Source of the DNA: an uncultured Dorea sp.
Lineage (GTDB): Bacteria; Bacillota; Clostridia; Lachnospirales; Lachnospiraceae
Direction of reading: 5' to 3'
Assembly (NCBI GenBank): GCA_910584615.1
Contig: CAJUAM010000025.1
Coordinates: 1 to 50,325, forward strand
Length of the DNA stretch: 50,325 nt
Made by a program: the position numbers and the translations under genes. The notes below the pieces were generated by a model that was not told the DNA's origin, made no database searches, and saw only the letters and a program-made list of their open reading frames with translations. Positions 24,471-32,724 of this stretch are shown here, piece after piece (positions within the stretch are counted from its first letter, which is position 1; each line of letters opens with the position of its first letter).

Positions 24471-25682
24471 ATGGAATTATTTGGAGGAATATTGGCAGTT
24501 AAGTCTGTAGTGTTTCTTACTTTCTCGGTCTTTGCGATCGCGGCTATCGGGTACGCGATCGGAAAAATAACAATTAAAGGAATCAACCTGGGAACGGCAG
24601 GAGTATTTATCATTGCCCTGCTTTACGGGTGTATCCTCTATAGCAGGCTGTCAGGGAATCTGACAGTAAATGAAGAGTCATTTTCCACGGAGGCGCTTAA
24701 GATCGTGGAGAATATGGGCTTGATCTTTTTCGTTACTTCTGTAGGATTTATCGCAGGTCCTAACTTTTTCGGCAATCTGAAACGAAATTTTAAATCCTAT
24801 GTTATGCTTGGCCTGGTCATTATTGCGGCAGCGGCGGCAACCTGTATCGCGTGTATACTCATCGGCGCGAACTTCACTGGTCTAAGCCACGAAGAATTCA
24901 GGGCGATCTTAGTTGGGATACTGGCAGGAGCACTTACCAGTACACCGGCATTTTCCGCGTCAAAGGCAGCGGTTGGAGCAGACCTTGAGGCGCTGGTGTC
25001 TGTAGGATACGGAATCTCGTACCTGTTTGGTGTAGTGGGTGTGGTGCTGTTTGTACAGATCATTCCAAAGGTTCTGAAGGCTGATATGAACGAAGAGGTG
25101 GAGAAGATCACTGCCAAAGAAGGTGAAAGCAGAAAGAAAAAGAACCTGATCCTTACGGAAATAGATGAGTTCGGATTTATGGCATTTTCACTGGCAGCGA
25201 TCGTCGGTATCCTGATCGGAAGTTTAAGCTATATGAATTTTTCTCTGACTACTACCGGCGGATGTCTGTTGACAGCACTGGTATTCGGTCATTACGGACA
25301 TATCGGGAAGATATCTATCGTGCCGAAGAATTCGACTTTGAAGATGTTAAGAGAACTGGGGCTTATGCTGTTCTTGATCGGAGCAGGCGTATCCGGCGGG
25401 GCGAAGTTCGTAGAGTACTTTGAGCCGGTATATTTCCTGTATGGGGCGATCATGACTATCCTGCCGATGATCATCGGATTTATGGTGGCAAAGAATATAC
25501 TTAAGCTTCCGCTCCTTAATAATCTTGGCTCGATCACCGGCGGTATGACAAGTACTCCGGCATTAGGGACATTGATCAATATGGCGGGGACAGAAGATAT
25601 CGCCTCAGCTTACGCGGCGACTTACCCGATCGCTCTGATCGCGGTAGTGCTGGCATCTCAGCTGATCATTATATTCTGCTAG
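24471..25682 (+). CDS. AAE-family (SucE/YidE-type) transporter, predicted succinate exporter
   Basis: A 403-residue membrane protein built of two repeats, each with the family signature: GALTSTPAF in the first half and GGMTSTPAL in the second. This is the aspartate:alanine exchanger family, which includes the succinate exporter SucE1 of Corynebacterium. It lacks the TrkA-C/RCK domains that usually sit between the halves; the linker is only a charged AKEGESRKKK stretch, so it is short for the family (about 550). Its place after the succinate-forming genes suggests succinate or C4-dicarboxylate export. The substrate is inferred from context. Confidence 0.75.
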   Translation: MELFGGILAVKSVVFLTFSVFAIAAIGYAIGKITIKGINLGTAGVFIIALLYGCILYSRLSGNLTVNEESFSTEALKIVENMGLIFFVTSVGFIAGPNFFGNLKRNFKSYVMLGLVIIAAAAATCIACILIGANFTGLSHEEFRAILVGILAGALTSTPAFSASKAAVGADLEALVSVGYGISYLFGVVGVVLFVQIIPKVLKADMNEEVEKITAKEGESRKKKNLILTEIDEFGFMAFSLAAIVGILIGSLSYMNFSLTTTGGCLLTALVFGHYGHIGKISIVPKNSTLKMLRELGLMLFLIGAGVSGGAKFVEYFEPVYFLYGAIMTILPMIIGFMVAKNILKLPLLNNLGSITGGMTSTPALGTLINMAGTEDIASAYAATYPIALIAVVLASQLIIIFC

Positions 25683-25748
25683 ATAGTGGCCTGCCATAGT
25701 CATTTGCGGGACATTATAGGTTTTGATATCCGGATGGGCTATTAAAAA

Positions 25749-25793
25749 GAAACATCGGAAATGGTATAACCGTTTCCGGATGTTTCTTTTTTT
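25749..25793 (+). terminator. Strong terminator ending the succinate cluster
   Basis: GAAACATCGGAAA (25749-25761) pairs with TTTCCGGATGTTTC (25773-25786) with a G bulge, followed by seven T. Confidence 0.9.
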
Positions 25794-25814
25794 ACATATG
25801 AATTTAAAATATAT

Positions 25815-25842
25815 TGTAACAATTTATAGTTTTATGACGTTA
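25815..25842 (+). promoter_or_regulatory. ECF-type promoter, probable autoregulation
   Basis: TGTAAC (25815-25820), 17 bases, then CGTTA (25838-25842) fits the AAC/CGT pattern of Bacillus SigM/SigW-class promoters. It lies just upstream of an ECF sigma gene. Confidence 0.6.
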
Positions 25843-25864
25843 ATATATGGAGGGAGGTGAGCAT

Positions 25865-26356
25865 GTGGAGGATTTTGAAGCGATCTACCGGCGGTATCTG
25901 ATGGAAGTATACCGGTATCTTTTAAAGCTTTCCGGAAGTTCTGACGTAGCGGAGGAGCTTACGCAGGAGACTTTTGCCATAGTTTTTGAAAAGATTGACC
26001 GCTATGAGGACAGGGGGAAGACCCTGATCTGGCTCTGTCAGATCGCAAAATATGAGTATTATTCCTGGTGTCGGAAGAACAAGGTAAGGACAGAACGTCT
26101 GGACGAGAACACCCCGGCGTCAGAGGATGTACCGCTGGATCAGATCATAAGGAGAGAAGATAACGAGAATGCGAAACGGATACTTCACGGCTTGCCGGAA
26201 CCTTATAGAGAGGTGTTCCTCCTTCGGGTGATAGGAGAGATGTCATTTAAAAATATCGGAAAAATATTCGGAAAGAGCGAATCATGGGGACGGGTAACAT
26301 TTTTCAGAGCCAGAAAGATGATCGCGGAGCGTATGGGAGGTGATGATCATGAATAG
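25865..26356 (+). CDS. ECF-type RNA polymerase sigma factor
   Basis: Region 2 (YLMEVYRYLLKLSGSSDVAEELTQETFAIVFEKI) and region 4 (LPEPYREVFLLRVIGEMSFKNIGKIFGKSESWGRVTFFRARKMI) are both clear in a 163-residue protein, and no other domains are present. I choose GTG 25865 because GGAGGTGAGCAT precedes it; the ATG at 25847 would start inside that ribosome binding site. The gene overlaps the anti-sigma gene by 8 bases. An ECF-type promoter lies upstream, pointing to self-activation. It probably controls the ABC exporter downstream. Confidence 0.87.
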   Translation: MEDFEAIYRRYLMEVYRYLLKLSGSSDVAEELTQETFAIVFEKIDRYEDRGKTLIWLCQIAKYEYYSWCRKNKVRTERLDENTPASEDVPLDQIIRREDNENAKRILHGLPEPYREVFLLRVIGEMSFKNIGKIFGKSESWGRVTFFRARKMIAERMGGDDHE

Positions 26357-26996
26357 TTGTGAGATAGTCAGAGACTTATTGCCCTTATATATTGATGAGG
26401 CATGCAGCGAAGGGAGCCGGACAATGGTTGAAGAGCATCTGAAAAGCTGCAGGGAATGTAAAGAGGAGTACAGGATGATGAAATATCCTGCTCCGACAGA
26501 AAAAACACTGGAAGATTTTAAGGCGGTGGAGGAGAAGATCTTAAAAGAGGGAAAAGAGAGGATAGAGACAGGGGTGAAATATAAGATCGCATACAAGATG
26601 CTGTGGCTTGATCTGTTTTTGAATCTGTTTTTCCTATGGCTTGGGATAGGTATCAAGGACTTGTTTTTGAATGCCGTAGAGCTTCCGTGGTATGGAAAAT
26701 TTGTAAGCTACGAGGAATTGAGCCAGACAGAGCTGTATGCCGTGTTTACGCAGTTTACAGGTATTCTTCTTGCGAGTTTCCTGTTTCTTTTCTGTGACGT
26801 GATTGTTCTGGTTTTTAAGACAAAAAGGCTGCGGATAAAGGATGAGGGGTGTTCAGCAGAAAAAAGGAGGGGATATAGTATAGCTGCAGAGTATGTTTTA
26901 ATATCTTCGTTTATCATCAAATTTTTATATGCAGTGATCATGACGGTAGTCGGATTTTTATATCTGTACACCGAACTGCTCAGTCTATGCGGCTGA
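26349..26996 (+). CDS. Membrane anti-sigma factor with zinc-finger (HC2) domain
   Basis: The first 50 residues carry the zinc-binding anti-sigma motif, EEHLKSCREC (HxxxCxxC), with an upstream cysteine in NSCEIVRDLLPLYIDEA. Three membrane segments follow (about 80-105, 135-155 and 185-205). Such proteins hold the sigma factor at the membrane until a signal arrives. The start at 26349 follows GGGAGG by 8 bases and overlaps the sigma gene by 8 bases. The signal is unknown; the exporter downstream suggests membrane-active peptides or envelope stress. Confidence 0.8.
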   Translation: MNSCEIVRDLLPLYIDEACSEGSRTMVEEHLKSCRECKEEYRMMKYPAPTEKTLEDFKAVEEKILKEGKERIETGVKYKIAYKMLWLDLFLNLFFLWLGIGIKDLFLNAVELPWYGKFVSYEELSQTELYAVFTQFTGILLASFLFLFCDVIVLVFKTKRLRIKDEGCSAEKRRGYSIAAEYVLISSFIIKFLYAVIMTVVGFLYLYTELLSLCG

Positions 26997-27032
26997 CAGG
27001 AGGGAAAAGGAAAATGAAAGGGAGGAGAGGGT

Positions 27033-29054
27033 ATGTTAAGAAAGATCATTCTAAAAAATTTCAGGAGCAATGTAAAAACATATATTTTGTTTTTCGTGAG
27101 TAATATGTTTGCCGTGGCGGAACTTTTCATTTTCTGGGGGCTTAACGATATGGTAAAAGATCTTATCACGGAAAAAGTGACGGCGCTTGCGTTAAAGATT
27201 GATTTTGGGATCGCTGCAGGCGTGATTGCCTTTATCACGGTCTGTCTGATGGTATTTTCCATGAAATGTTATATACAGCTTAGGATTAAAGACTATACGA
27301 CTTTTATCGTCTTGGGGATGAAGAAGAAAACTACGTATCTGCTCCTTCTTTCAGAATATAGTATCGGCTGTATAGCAGCTCTTATCTTAGGGATGACAGC
27401 CGGAAGTACCGGGCTTAATGTGACTGCGAGGGTGCTGCATCTGGCGTATCCGGATTTTTTTGAGATAAGAAAAACAGGATTTATTGTGTACAGGGATGTG
27501 GCGGGAGTAAGCCTTATGATCATGGCAATTGTTTTTATTATCCTTCTTGTGTGGATGGACGGAAGAGATTTGAGCGTACTCATGAGTCAGGATGTAAGAA
27601 ATGAAAAGCGTCCTGCCAGCCCAAAATGGATTGGAATGATATTTTTAGGACTTGCGGTCATGGCTTTTGGAGAGGTGCTTTATCAGGGGTCTGATCTTTC
27701 GTATATTTATTCTCATATCGTGTGGGCGGCGGGGCTGTTTCTTACCGTGGCATTTGGCACGGCCATGATATTAAACCCAGTGCAGAAAAAGGAGAAGTTT
27801 TATTTCCGGCATATCATCTCACTGAACCAGTTATACAGCCGTTACCAGAACAATCTGTTTATCATGGCGATCCTTCTTACAGTACATTTTTTTGCGCTGA
27901 CTTATCTTACCGTACAGATCGCGGCGCTTCTTCCTCTTGATCAGTACCGGGAAGATTATCCTTATGACATGATATGGATTGCCAGAGAGACAGACGACTG
28001 GTACAGCAGGGAACTTGCAGAACAATTTGACGGGGAAGTGACAAGCTTTCCTATGGTGCGGGTAACTACAGCAGCCGGCGCGCAGCATATAGGACTGTCG
28101 GCAGCTTCCTATGAAGAGCTTGCCGGGAAACGATTTGATCTTGAAGGGCGTAAGATCGTGGTGGAGGTGGGCAATTCTGATTACAAAAAGGAAGCAAAGA
28201 TTGAGGATAAGGACTTCTGGGAAGCATACAGCGTCCTGTTTGTGGGTACAGAGTTCATGGATGAAGAGATCTATCCGCCGCTTCGGGATAAATGGAAGGA
28301 AGCAGCATTTTCTATCCAGGAGTTATATTCCAAATCCACGATCGGGCAGTATTCGGTAGATCTATGGCATGAAAATATCATCGTCTTTTCTGACGACTAT
28401 TTTGATGAACAGTGGAAAAAGGCACGTGTAAGCCCTGATGAAGCCTCTGCGTTAAAGCTATTTACATTTCCGAAAGGAACGCGGGATAAGGCTTTTAGAA
28501 AGCTGTCTGCTTACAATGAAAAGAATGGTGTCCCCAATAAGAACTCAACACAGAATGAAAGCAGCCTGTACGAAACGGAGGGATTTCTGACCGGACAGAA
28601 GATGCGGGCGGTCTTTAGTCTGTGCAGTAAGCTGTTTCTTATGGCAGCGCTGCTTTTCGGAGCGTTTTTCGCGGCGGGGCTTAAGATCCTGACGGAGCTT
28701 TCCTCATTTAAAAGGCGGTATGAATTTTTGCGGTGCATGGGGATGAAAAAGAAGATAAGAAGGAAATGCATTGGATTTGAAGTGAGGCTTCTGCACCGGA
28801 TCTCCATAGGAGCAGCCCTTTTTATGGCAGGGATATATATGGTGTCTTTTGTGTATAAAGAGAGCATATATCATGTGGAACAGGCGGCAGGAAAAAATGT
28901 TGTGGCGCGGGTGATCTCTGCTGTTTCGGAGGGGATGGATAAGGAGTTTTTACGGAACTGGTTATTGCTGATGGCAGGATATGTGCTGGTAAACAGTGTG
29001 GTTCAGGGGATATTCGCAAGGTACGTGGCAGGAAAGGTACAGATACCAGAATAA
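27033..29054 (+). CDS. FtsX-type ABC transporter permease (first copy)
   Basis: A 673-residue protein with a membrane segment near residue 20, a three-helix FtsX core by residue 130, further helices to about 290, a large extracellular domain (about 300-520) and a C-terminal trio of helices. This is the BceB-like layout of permeases that detect or remove peptide antibiotics. It resembles the permease at 29848 along its length, beginning with KNFRSNVKTYILFFVSNMF here versus KDFKSSLKNNILYFMANSV there, so they are duplicates. The ATPase gene follows 28 bases later. Confidence 0.82.
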   Translation: MLRKIILKNFRSNVKTYILFFVSNMFAVAELFIFWGLNDMVKDLITEKVTALALKIDFGIAAGVIAFITVCLMVFSMKCYIQLRIKDYTTFIVLGMKKKTTYLLLLSEYSIGCIAALILGMTAGSTGLNVTARVLHLAYPDFFEIRKTGFIVYRDVAGVSLMIMAIVFIILLVWMDGRDLSVLMSQDVRNEKRPASPKWIGMIFLGLAVMAFGEVLYQGSDLSYIYSHIVWAAGLFLTVAFGTAMILNPVQKKEKFYFRHIISLNQLYSRYQNNLFIMAILLTVHFFALTYLTVQIAALLPLDQYREDYPYDMIWIARETDDWYSRELAEQFDGEVTSFPMVRVTTAAGAQHIGLSAASYEELAGKRFDLEGRKIVVEVGNSDYKKEAKIEDKDFWEAYSVLFVGTEFMDEEIYPPLRDKWKEAAFSIQELYSKSTIGQYSVDLWHENIIVFSDDYFDEQWKKARVSPDEASALKLFTFPKGTRDKAFRKLSAYNEKNGVPNKNSTQNESSLYETEGFLTGQKMRAVFSLCSKLFLMAALLFGAFFAAGLKILTELSSFKRRYEFLRCMGMKKKIRRKCIGFEVRLLHRISIGAALFMAGIYMVSFVYKESIYHVEQAAGKNVVARVISAVSEGMDKEFLRNWLLLMAGYVLVNSVVQGIFARYVAGKVQIPE

Positions 29055-29082
29055 AAGATCCGGATGGAAGGAGAAGACAGAA

Positions 29083-29835
29083 ATGAGAGTGTTGGAAGTA
29101 AGAAGACTTGTGCGTAATTACCGAAAGTCGGCCATAAAAAGTTCTGAGGAAGATATAAAGGTATTAAAAGGTATAAGCTTTAAGGTGGACCGGGGAGAAT
29201 TTGTCGGGATCATGGGGAAATCCGGGTGCGGGAAGACGACACTTCTTAAAGTGCTTGGGATGATCGACAAACAGACGGACGGCACGATAAAGTTTATGGG
29301 GAAGGATACCAAAGGACTTTACGGCGATCAGCTTGCGGATATACGGAGAAAGCAGATTGGTTTTATTTTTCAGGATTTTTACCTGATGGACAGTCTGTCT
29401 GTGGAGGAAAATATCATGCTGCCCATGATTCTTGGAAAGGAAAAGCCGCAGGTCATGAAAAAACGGGCAGTGAATTTCGCGGGAAGGTTCGGGATCGAGA
29501 AACTTCTGAATAAGAATCCTTACGAGCTGTCCGGCGGGGAAAAGCAGCGTGTGGCGATCTGCCGTGCCCTCATCAATAACCCGGATCTGATCCTTGCGGA
29601 TGAACCTACGGGAAATCTTGACTCCAAGTCTGGACAGATAGTAATACGCGCTCTTGATAAGATCAACCAGAAGTATAAGAAGACGATCGTCATGGTCACT
29701 CACGATCCCCAGATGGCAAGCCACTGTACGCGGATCATCCTGTTAAAGGATGGGAAGATACTGGATGTGCTGAAAAGAGATGGAGAAAAGGAAGAGTTCT
29801 ATCAGGAGATATTGGGACGGATGGCAGATCTGTGA
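29083..29835 (+). CDS. ABC transporter ATP-binding protein (MacB/BceA-type)
   Basis: Walker A (GKSGCGKTT), Q-loop (FIFQDFYLMD), signature (LSGGEKQRV), Walker B (LILADEPTGNLDSKSG) and the H-loop (VTHD) are all intact. The start at 29083 follows AAGGAGAAGAC, giving 250 residues. A longer upstream reading lies inside the first permease gene. The gene sits between two FtsX permeases, so one ATPase dimer probably serves a heterodimeric or alternative permease set. It is co-directional with the sigma factor genes. Confidence 0.9.
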   Translation: MRVLEVRRLVRNYRKSAIKSSEEDIKVLKGISFKVDRGEFVGIMGKSGCGKTTLLKVLGMIDKQTDGTIKFMGKDTKGLYGDQLADIRRKQIGFIFQDFYLMDSLSVEENIMLPMILGKEKPQVMKKRAVNFAGRFGIEKLLNKNPYELSGGEKQRVAICRALINNPDLILADEPTGNLDSKSGQIVIRALDKINQKYKKTIVMVTHDPQMASHCTRIILLKDGKILDVLKRDGEKEEFYQEILGRMADL

Positions 29836-29847
29836 GACTGGGGGCAG

Positions 29848-31845
29848 ATGATGATAAAAATTGTATGGAAAGATTTTAAAAGTAGCCTGAAAAATAATAT
29901 TTTGTATTTTATGGCAAACAGTGTCGGAGTAGCAGAGATTTTTGTGTTCTGGGGAATGTATTCTGTGATCGGAAAAGTAATGAAAAGTGGTTCTACCGGA
30001 GAGAGCGGTGCATATGACATTGTTATATGCGCAGGTGCGGTCATCATATTTTCCGTGACGCTCATGGTGTATTCTATGATGAAGTATATCAGGCTGCGGA
30101 TCAGAAGCTATAGTCTGCTTGTCACCATAGGTATGAGAAAACGTATGATGTATGCCATGATGGGATTTGAATATGCCGCCGGGTGGCTGCTGTCTGCGGC
30201 TTTCGGGCTTCTTTTGGGAAGCGGACTCCTTTTTCTGGTACTGCGGCTGTGGCATATGGCTTTTCCGGAGTATATAGGCAGGGCCAGGGTGGAAATAGAA
30301 GTTTACCACAGGACATGCAGGGTGGGGCTGGCAATTATGGCAGCAGTGCTCTTTGCCCTTATCGTGTGGTCGGAGAATAAAGGCTTAAGCGGTCTGATGG
30401 AAGGGGAAGAGGTAGCTGAGGCAAGGCCGAAGAGAGCATACTGGCTGATCATGGTACTTGCGGGAATTGGATTTTTTATTTTGGGGTTTTTTAAGTATTC
30501 CGGTTCTGAAGTGATCGGATGGCCTTACGTATACGCGCATATGTACTGGATCATGGGCGCTTTTCTGATAGTGGCCTTCGCAGGAGGGTTTATTCTGGAA
30601 AAGCTTCATGAAAGAGGAGATTTCTACCTGAAAAATCTTCTGAGACTAAATAACCTGTACAGCAGGTTTCTAAGCAGCCTGCTTATCCTGCTTATGCTTT
30701 TAGCGGTTCATTTTCTGGCTCTTAGTTACTGTGTCACAGGGATTTGTGAGATACTTCCCATGGGAGATTATGTAAGGTATTATCCTTATGATGCATTGTG
30801 GATGGCCCAGGAAAAGGAGGCGGATCAGACATTCAGTAAGGAGCTGGCAGAAAAATATAAAGGGATAACAGAGAGCATCCCAATGATCCGTGTGACGAAT
30901 TATTTTGACAGCGAGCATATCGGGATCTCTGCAGCAAGCTATGAAAAGATTACAGGTGAAGATTGTAAACTTAAAGGACGTCAGATCATCTGCGCGGTCA
31001 GCCAGTTAAAATGCAGGACGGGTAAAAGTATCAGATCGGATAAGTACAGGGAAATGAACCAGTGGCTTGTGCCAGGGAAACTTACAGATGAGTGGCACCA
31101 GTATTTGTATGACCTTGATACAAAAATGCCGCAGCATGACACGAAGTACCATTACCAGATCAAAAAAGTACATACCCAGAACTGGTTCGGAGAATATGGG
31201 ATCGCATCGGACTGTGAGGATGTCATTGTATTTTCCAATGAATATTTTAAAGAGCAGAGAAAGATCTTGCTCGGTGATCCTGAGGAATCCACAGTGCTTC
31301 AGTTATTTTCCTTTCCAAAGAAAGAAAAAGAAAAGGCATGCAGAGAGCTTAAAAGGTATGTAAAAGCTTATGGAGTGAAGGATTCAAAGTGGACACAGCA
31401 AAAGCAGAGCAGCCTTTATCTTACCAGTGAGACAGTAGAGGAGCTTAAAAAGGCAGATATTTTCAAAATCTCAAATAAGCTTTTTATCATGGCGGTATTA
31501 TTTTTTAGCGGCCTGTTTGCGATGATGATAAAAAACTTATCTGAAATACCGGTTTACAAAAGGAGATATGGATTTTTAGAGTGTATGGGAATCACAGGAC
31601 GCATGAAGAAAAGAGTCATAAGCGCAGAAATACAAAGCATACCATCTATCGCGGTGCTTACGTCGGCAGTCCTTTCCGCTTTGTACTTACAGATGCATAT
31701 TTTGAGAGAAGGAGAAAAAGGGATCGTACTGGAGAAAAGGATTTGGCTTTATTGGGCGGCGATCACGGTCAGTTATCTGATGGCAGAATATGTGGTACAG
31801 AAAGTATTCGTAAGATATATAAGGAGGAGGATCGGACAGTCATAA
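29848..31845 (+). CDS. FtsX-type ABC transporter permease (second copy)
   Basis: A 665-residue paralogue of the permease at 27033 with the same membrane layout and a large extracellular domain between about 290 and 520. The copies have diverged strongly in the extracellular part, as expected if they bind different ligands or different faces of one ligand. It begins 12 bases after the ATPase stop. A weak A/T-rich terminator follows. No histidine kinase lies nearby; the ECF pair upstream probably takes that role. Confidence 0.82.
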   Translation: MMIKIVWKDFKSSLKNNILYFMANSVGVAEIFVFWGMYSVIGKVMKSGSTGESGAYDIVICAGAVIIFSVTLMVYSMMKYIRLRIRSYSLLVTIGMRKRMMYAMMGFEYAAGWLLSAAFGLLLGSGLLFLVLRLWHMAFPEYIGRARVEIEVYHRTCRVGLAIMAAVLFALIVWSENKGLSGLMEGEEVAEARPKRAYWLIMVLAGIGFFILGFFKYSGSEVIGWPYVYAHMYWIMGAFLIVAFAGGFILEKLHERGDFYLKNLLRLNNLYSRFLSSLLILLMLLAVHFLALSYCVTGICEILPMGDYVRYYPYDALWMAQEKEADQTFSKELAEKYKGITESIPMIRVTNYFDSEHIGISAASYEKITGEDCKLKGRQIICAVSQLKCRTGKSIRSDKYREMNQWLVPGKLTDEWHQYLYDLDTKMPQHDTKYHYQIKKVHTQNWFGEYGIASDCEDVIVFSNEYFKEQRKILLGDPEESTVLQLFSFPKKEKEKACRELKRYVKAYGVKDSKWTQQKQSSLYLTSETVEELKKADIFKISNKLFIMAVLFFSGLFAMMIKNLSEIPVYKRRYGFLECMGITGRMKKRVISAEIQSIPSIAVLTSAVLSALYLQMHILREGEKGIVLEKRIWLYWAAITVSYLMAEYVVQKVFVRYIRRRIGQS

Positions 31846-31860
31846 AAGATCCTAATTGTT

Positions 31861-31896
31861 AATAATAGCTGATCATGAATGATTGGCTATTATTTT
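31861..31896 (+). terminator. Probable terminator after the ABC operon
   Basis: AATAATAGC (31861-31869) pairs with GCTATTATT (31886-31894), followed by TTGTAA. It is A/T-rich and weak. Confidence 0.4.
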
Positions 31897-31907
31897 GTAA
31901 ATGATTA

Positions 31908-31936
31908 TTGAATAGATATACGAATTAAGATATAAT
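31908..31936 (+). promoter_or_regulatory. Promoter of the toxin-antitoxin pair
   Basis: TTGAAT (31908-31913), 17 bases, TATAAT (31931-31936). The imperfect palindrome TAATATGACTATATTA that begins within the -10 element is a likely site for antitoxin autoregulation. Confidence 0.6.
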
Positions 31937-31982
31937 ATGACTATATTAAATTATGCAATATTATTTTTAGGGAGGATTATAT

Positions 31983-32264
31983 ATGGAAGTAATCAGGCCG
32001 TCATCAGATTTAAGGAACCACTATAGCGAAATATCCAAACAATGCCATGAAGAAAGAACACCTGTCATTATTACAGTAAATGGACGTGGGGATACTGCAG
32101 TATTAGGATTGCAGGATTATTATCAGATGAAATCGGAACTGGAACTATTGCGTACATTAGCAGAAGCGGAAAATGATGTTGATAACGGAAGAGTTGCGCC
32201 TATGCAGGACACTTTTGATGATATAAGACAGTCTTTGCTAAGGAGGCAGTCTGATGAAATATAA
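31983..32264 (+). CDS. Phd/YefM-family antitoxin
   Basis: The 93-residue protein starts with the Phd/YefM DNA-binding fold (RPSSDLRNHYSEISKQC, then a PVIITVNGRGDTAVLGLQDYY strand-helix). Its C-terminal part is polar and would wrap the toxin. GGGAGGATTAT precedes the ATG. The gene overlaps the toxin gene by 11 bases, the usual arrangement that keeps antitoxin in excess. It probably represses its own promoter. Confidence 0.88.
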   Translation: MEVIRPSSDLRNHYSEISKQCHEERTPVIITVNGRGDTAVLGLQDYYQMKSELELLRTLAEAENDVDNGRVAPMQDTFDDIRQSLLRRQSDEI

Positions 32265-32565
32265 GATAATCCGTACAGATAAATCAGATGAACAGTTAAG
32301 GGAAATTATCTTTTATATTGCGGAAGATTCAGGAAGTATTGATATAGCATTGAATTATCTTGATAAAATTGAGGCAGCTATTAATAATCTGGAAGATTTT
32401 CCGATGTCTGGCAGTATTCCCCAATATTCAATTTTACGGAAACAGAGATATAGAGTACTTATTGTAGAAAGACATCTGATATTTTATAAAGTTGATGATG
32501 ATAAGAGAATAGTTATAATATATGCAATTGTGGATGGAAGACGGGAATATAGGAATTTAATATAG
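32254..32565 (+). CDS. RelE/ParE-family toxin
   Basis: A 103-residue RelE/ParE-fold protein: helical DKSDEQLREIIFYIAEDSG, NYLDKIEAAINNLEDFPMSG, and strands YRVLIVERHLIFYKVDDDKRIVIIYAIVDGRREY. The conserved RVLIVERHLIFY core and terminal GRREY resemble ParE more than RelE, so gyrase rather than ribosome could be the target; this is not certain. An AAGGAGG ribosome binding site lies within the antitoxin end. Confidence 0.85.
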   Translation: MKYKIIRTDKSDEQLREIIFYIAEDSGSIDIALNYLDKIEAAINNLEDFPMSGSIPQYSILRKQRYRVLIVERHLIFYKVDDDKRIVIIYAIVDGRREYRNLI

Positions 32566-32724
32566 AATGGTTGAGGCAATAGCCAGTCCTATTTTATTTT
32601 AAAGAAGGTTGTGAAAAAGGCTTCTTTATGATAATGTAATCAATATGATGTCAGCATCATCAATATGATAAGAAATGAAGGCATGATTTTAAAGAGCCAT
32701 GCTATATTTATAAGGGGAGGAAAT

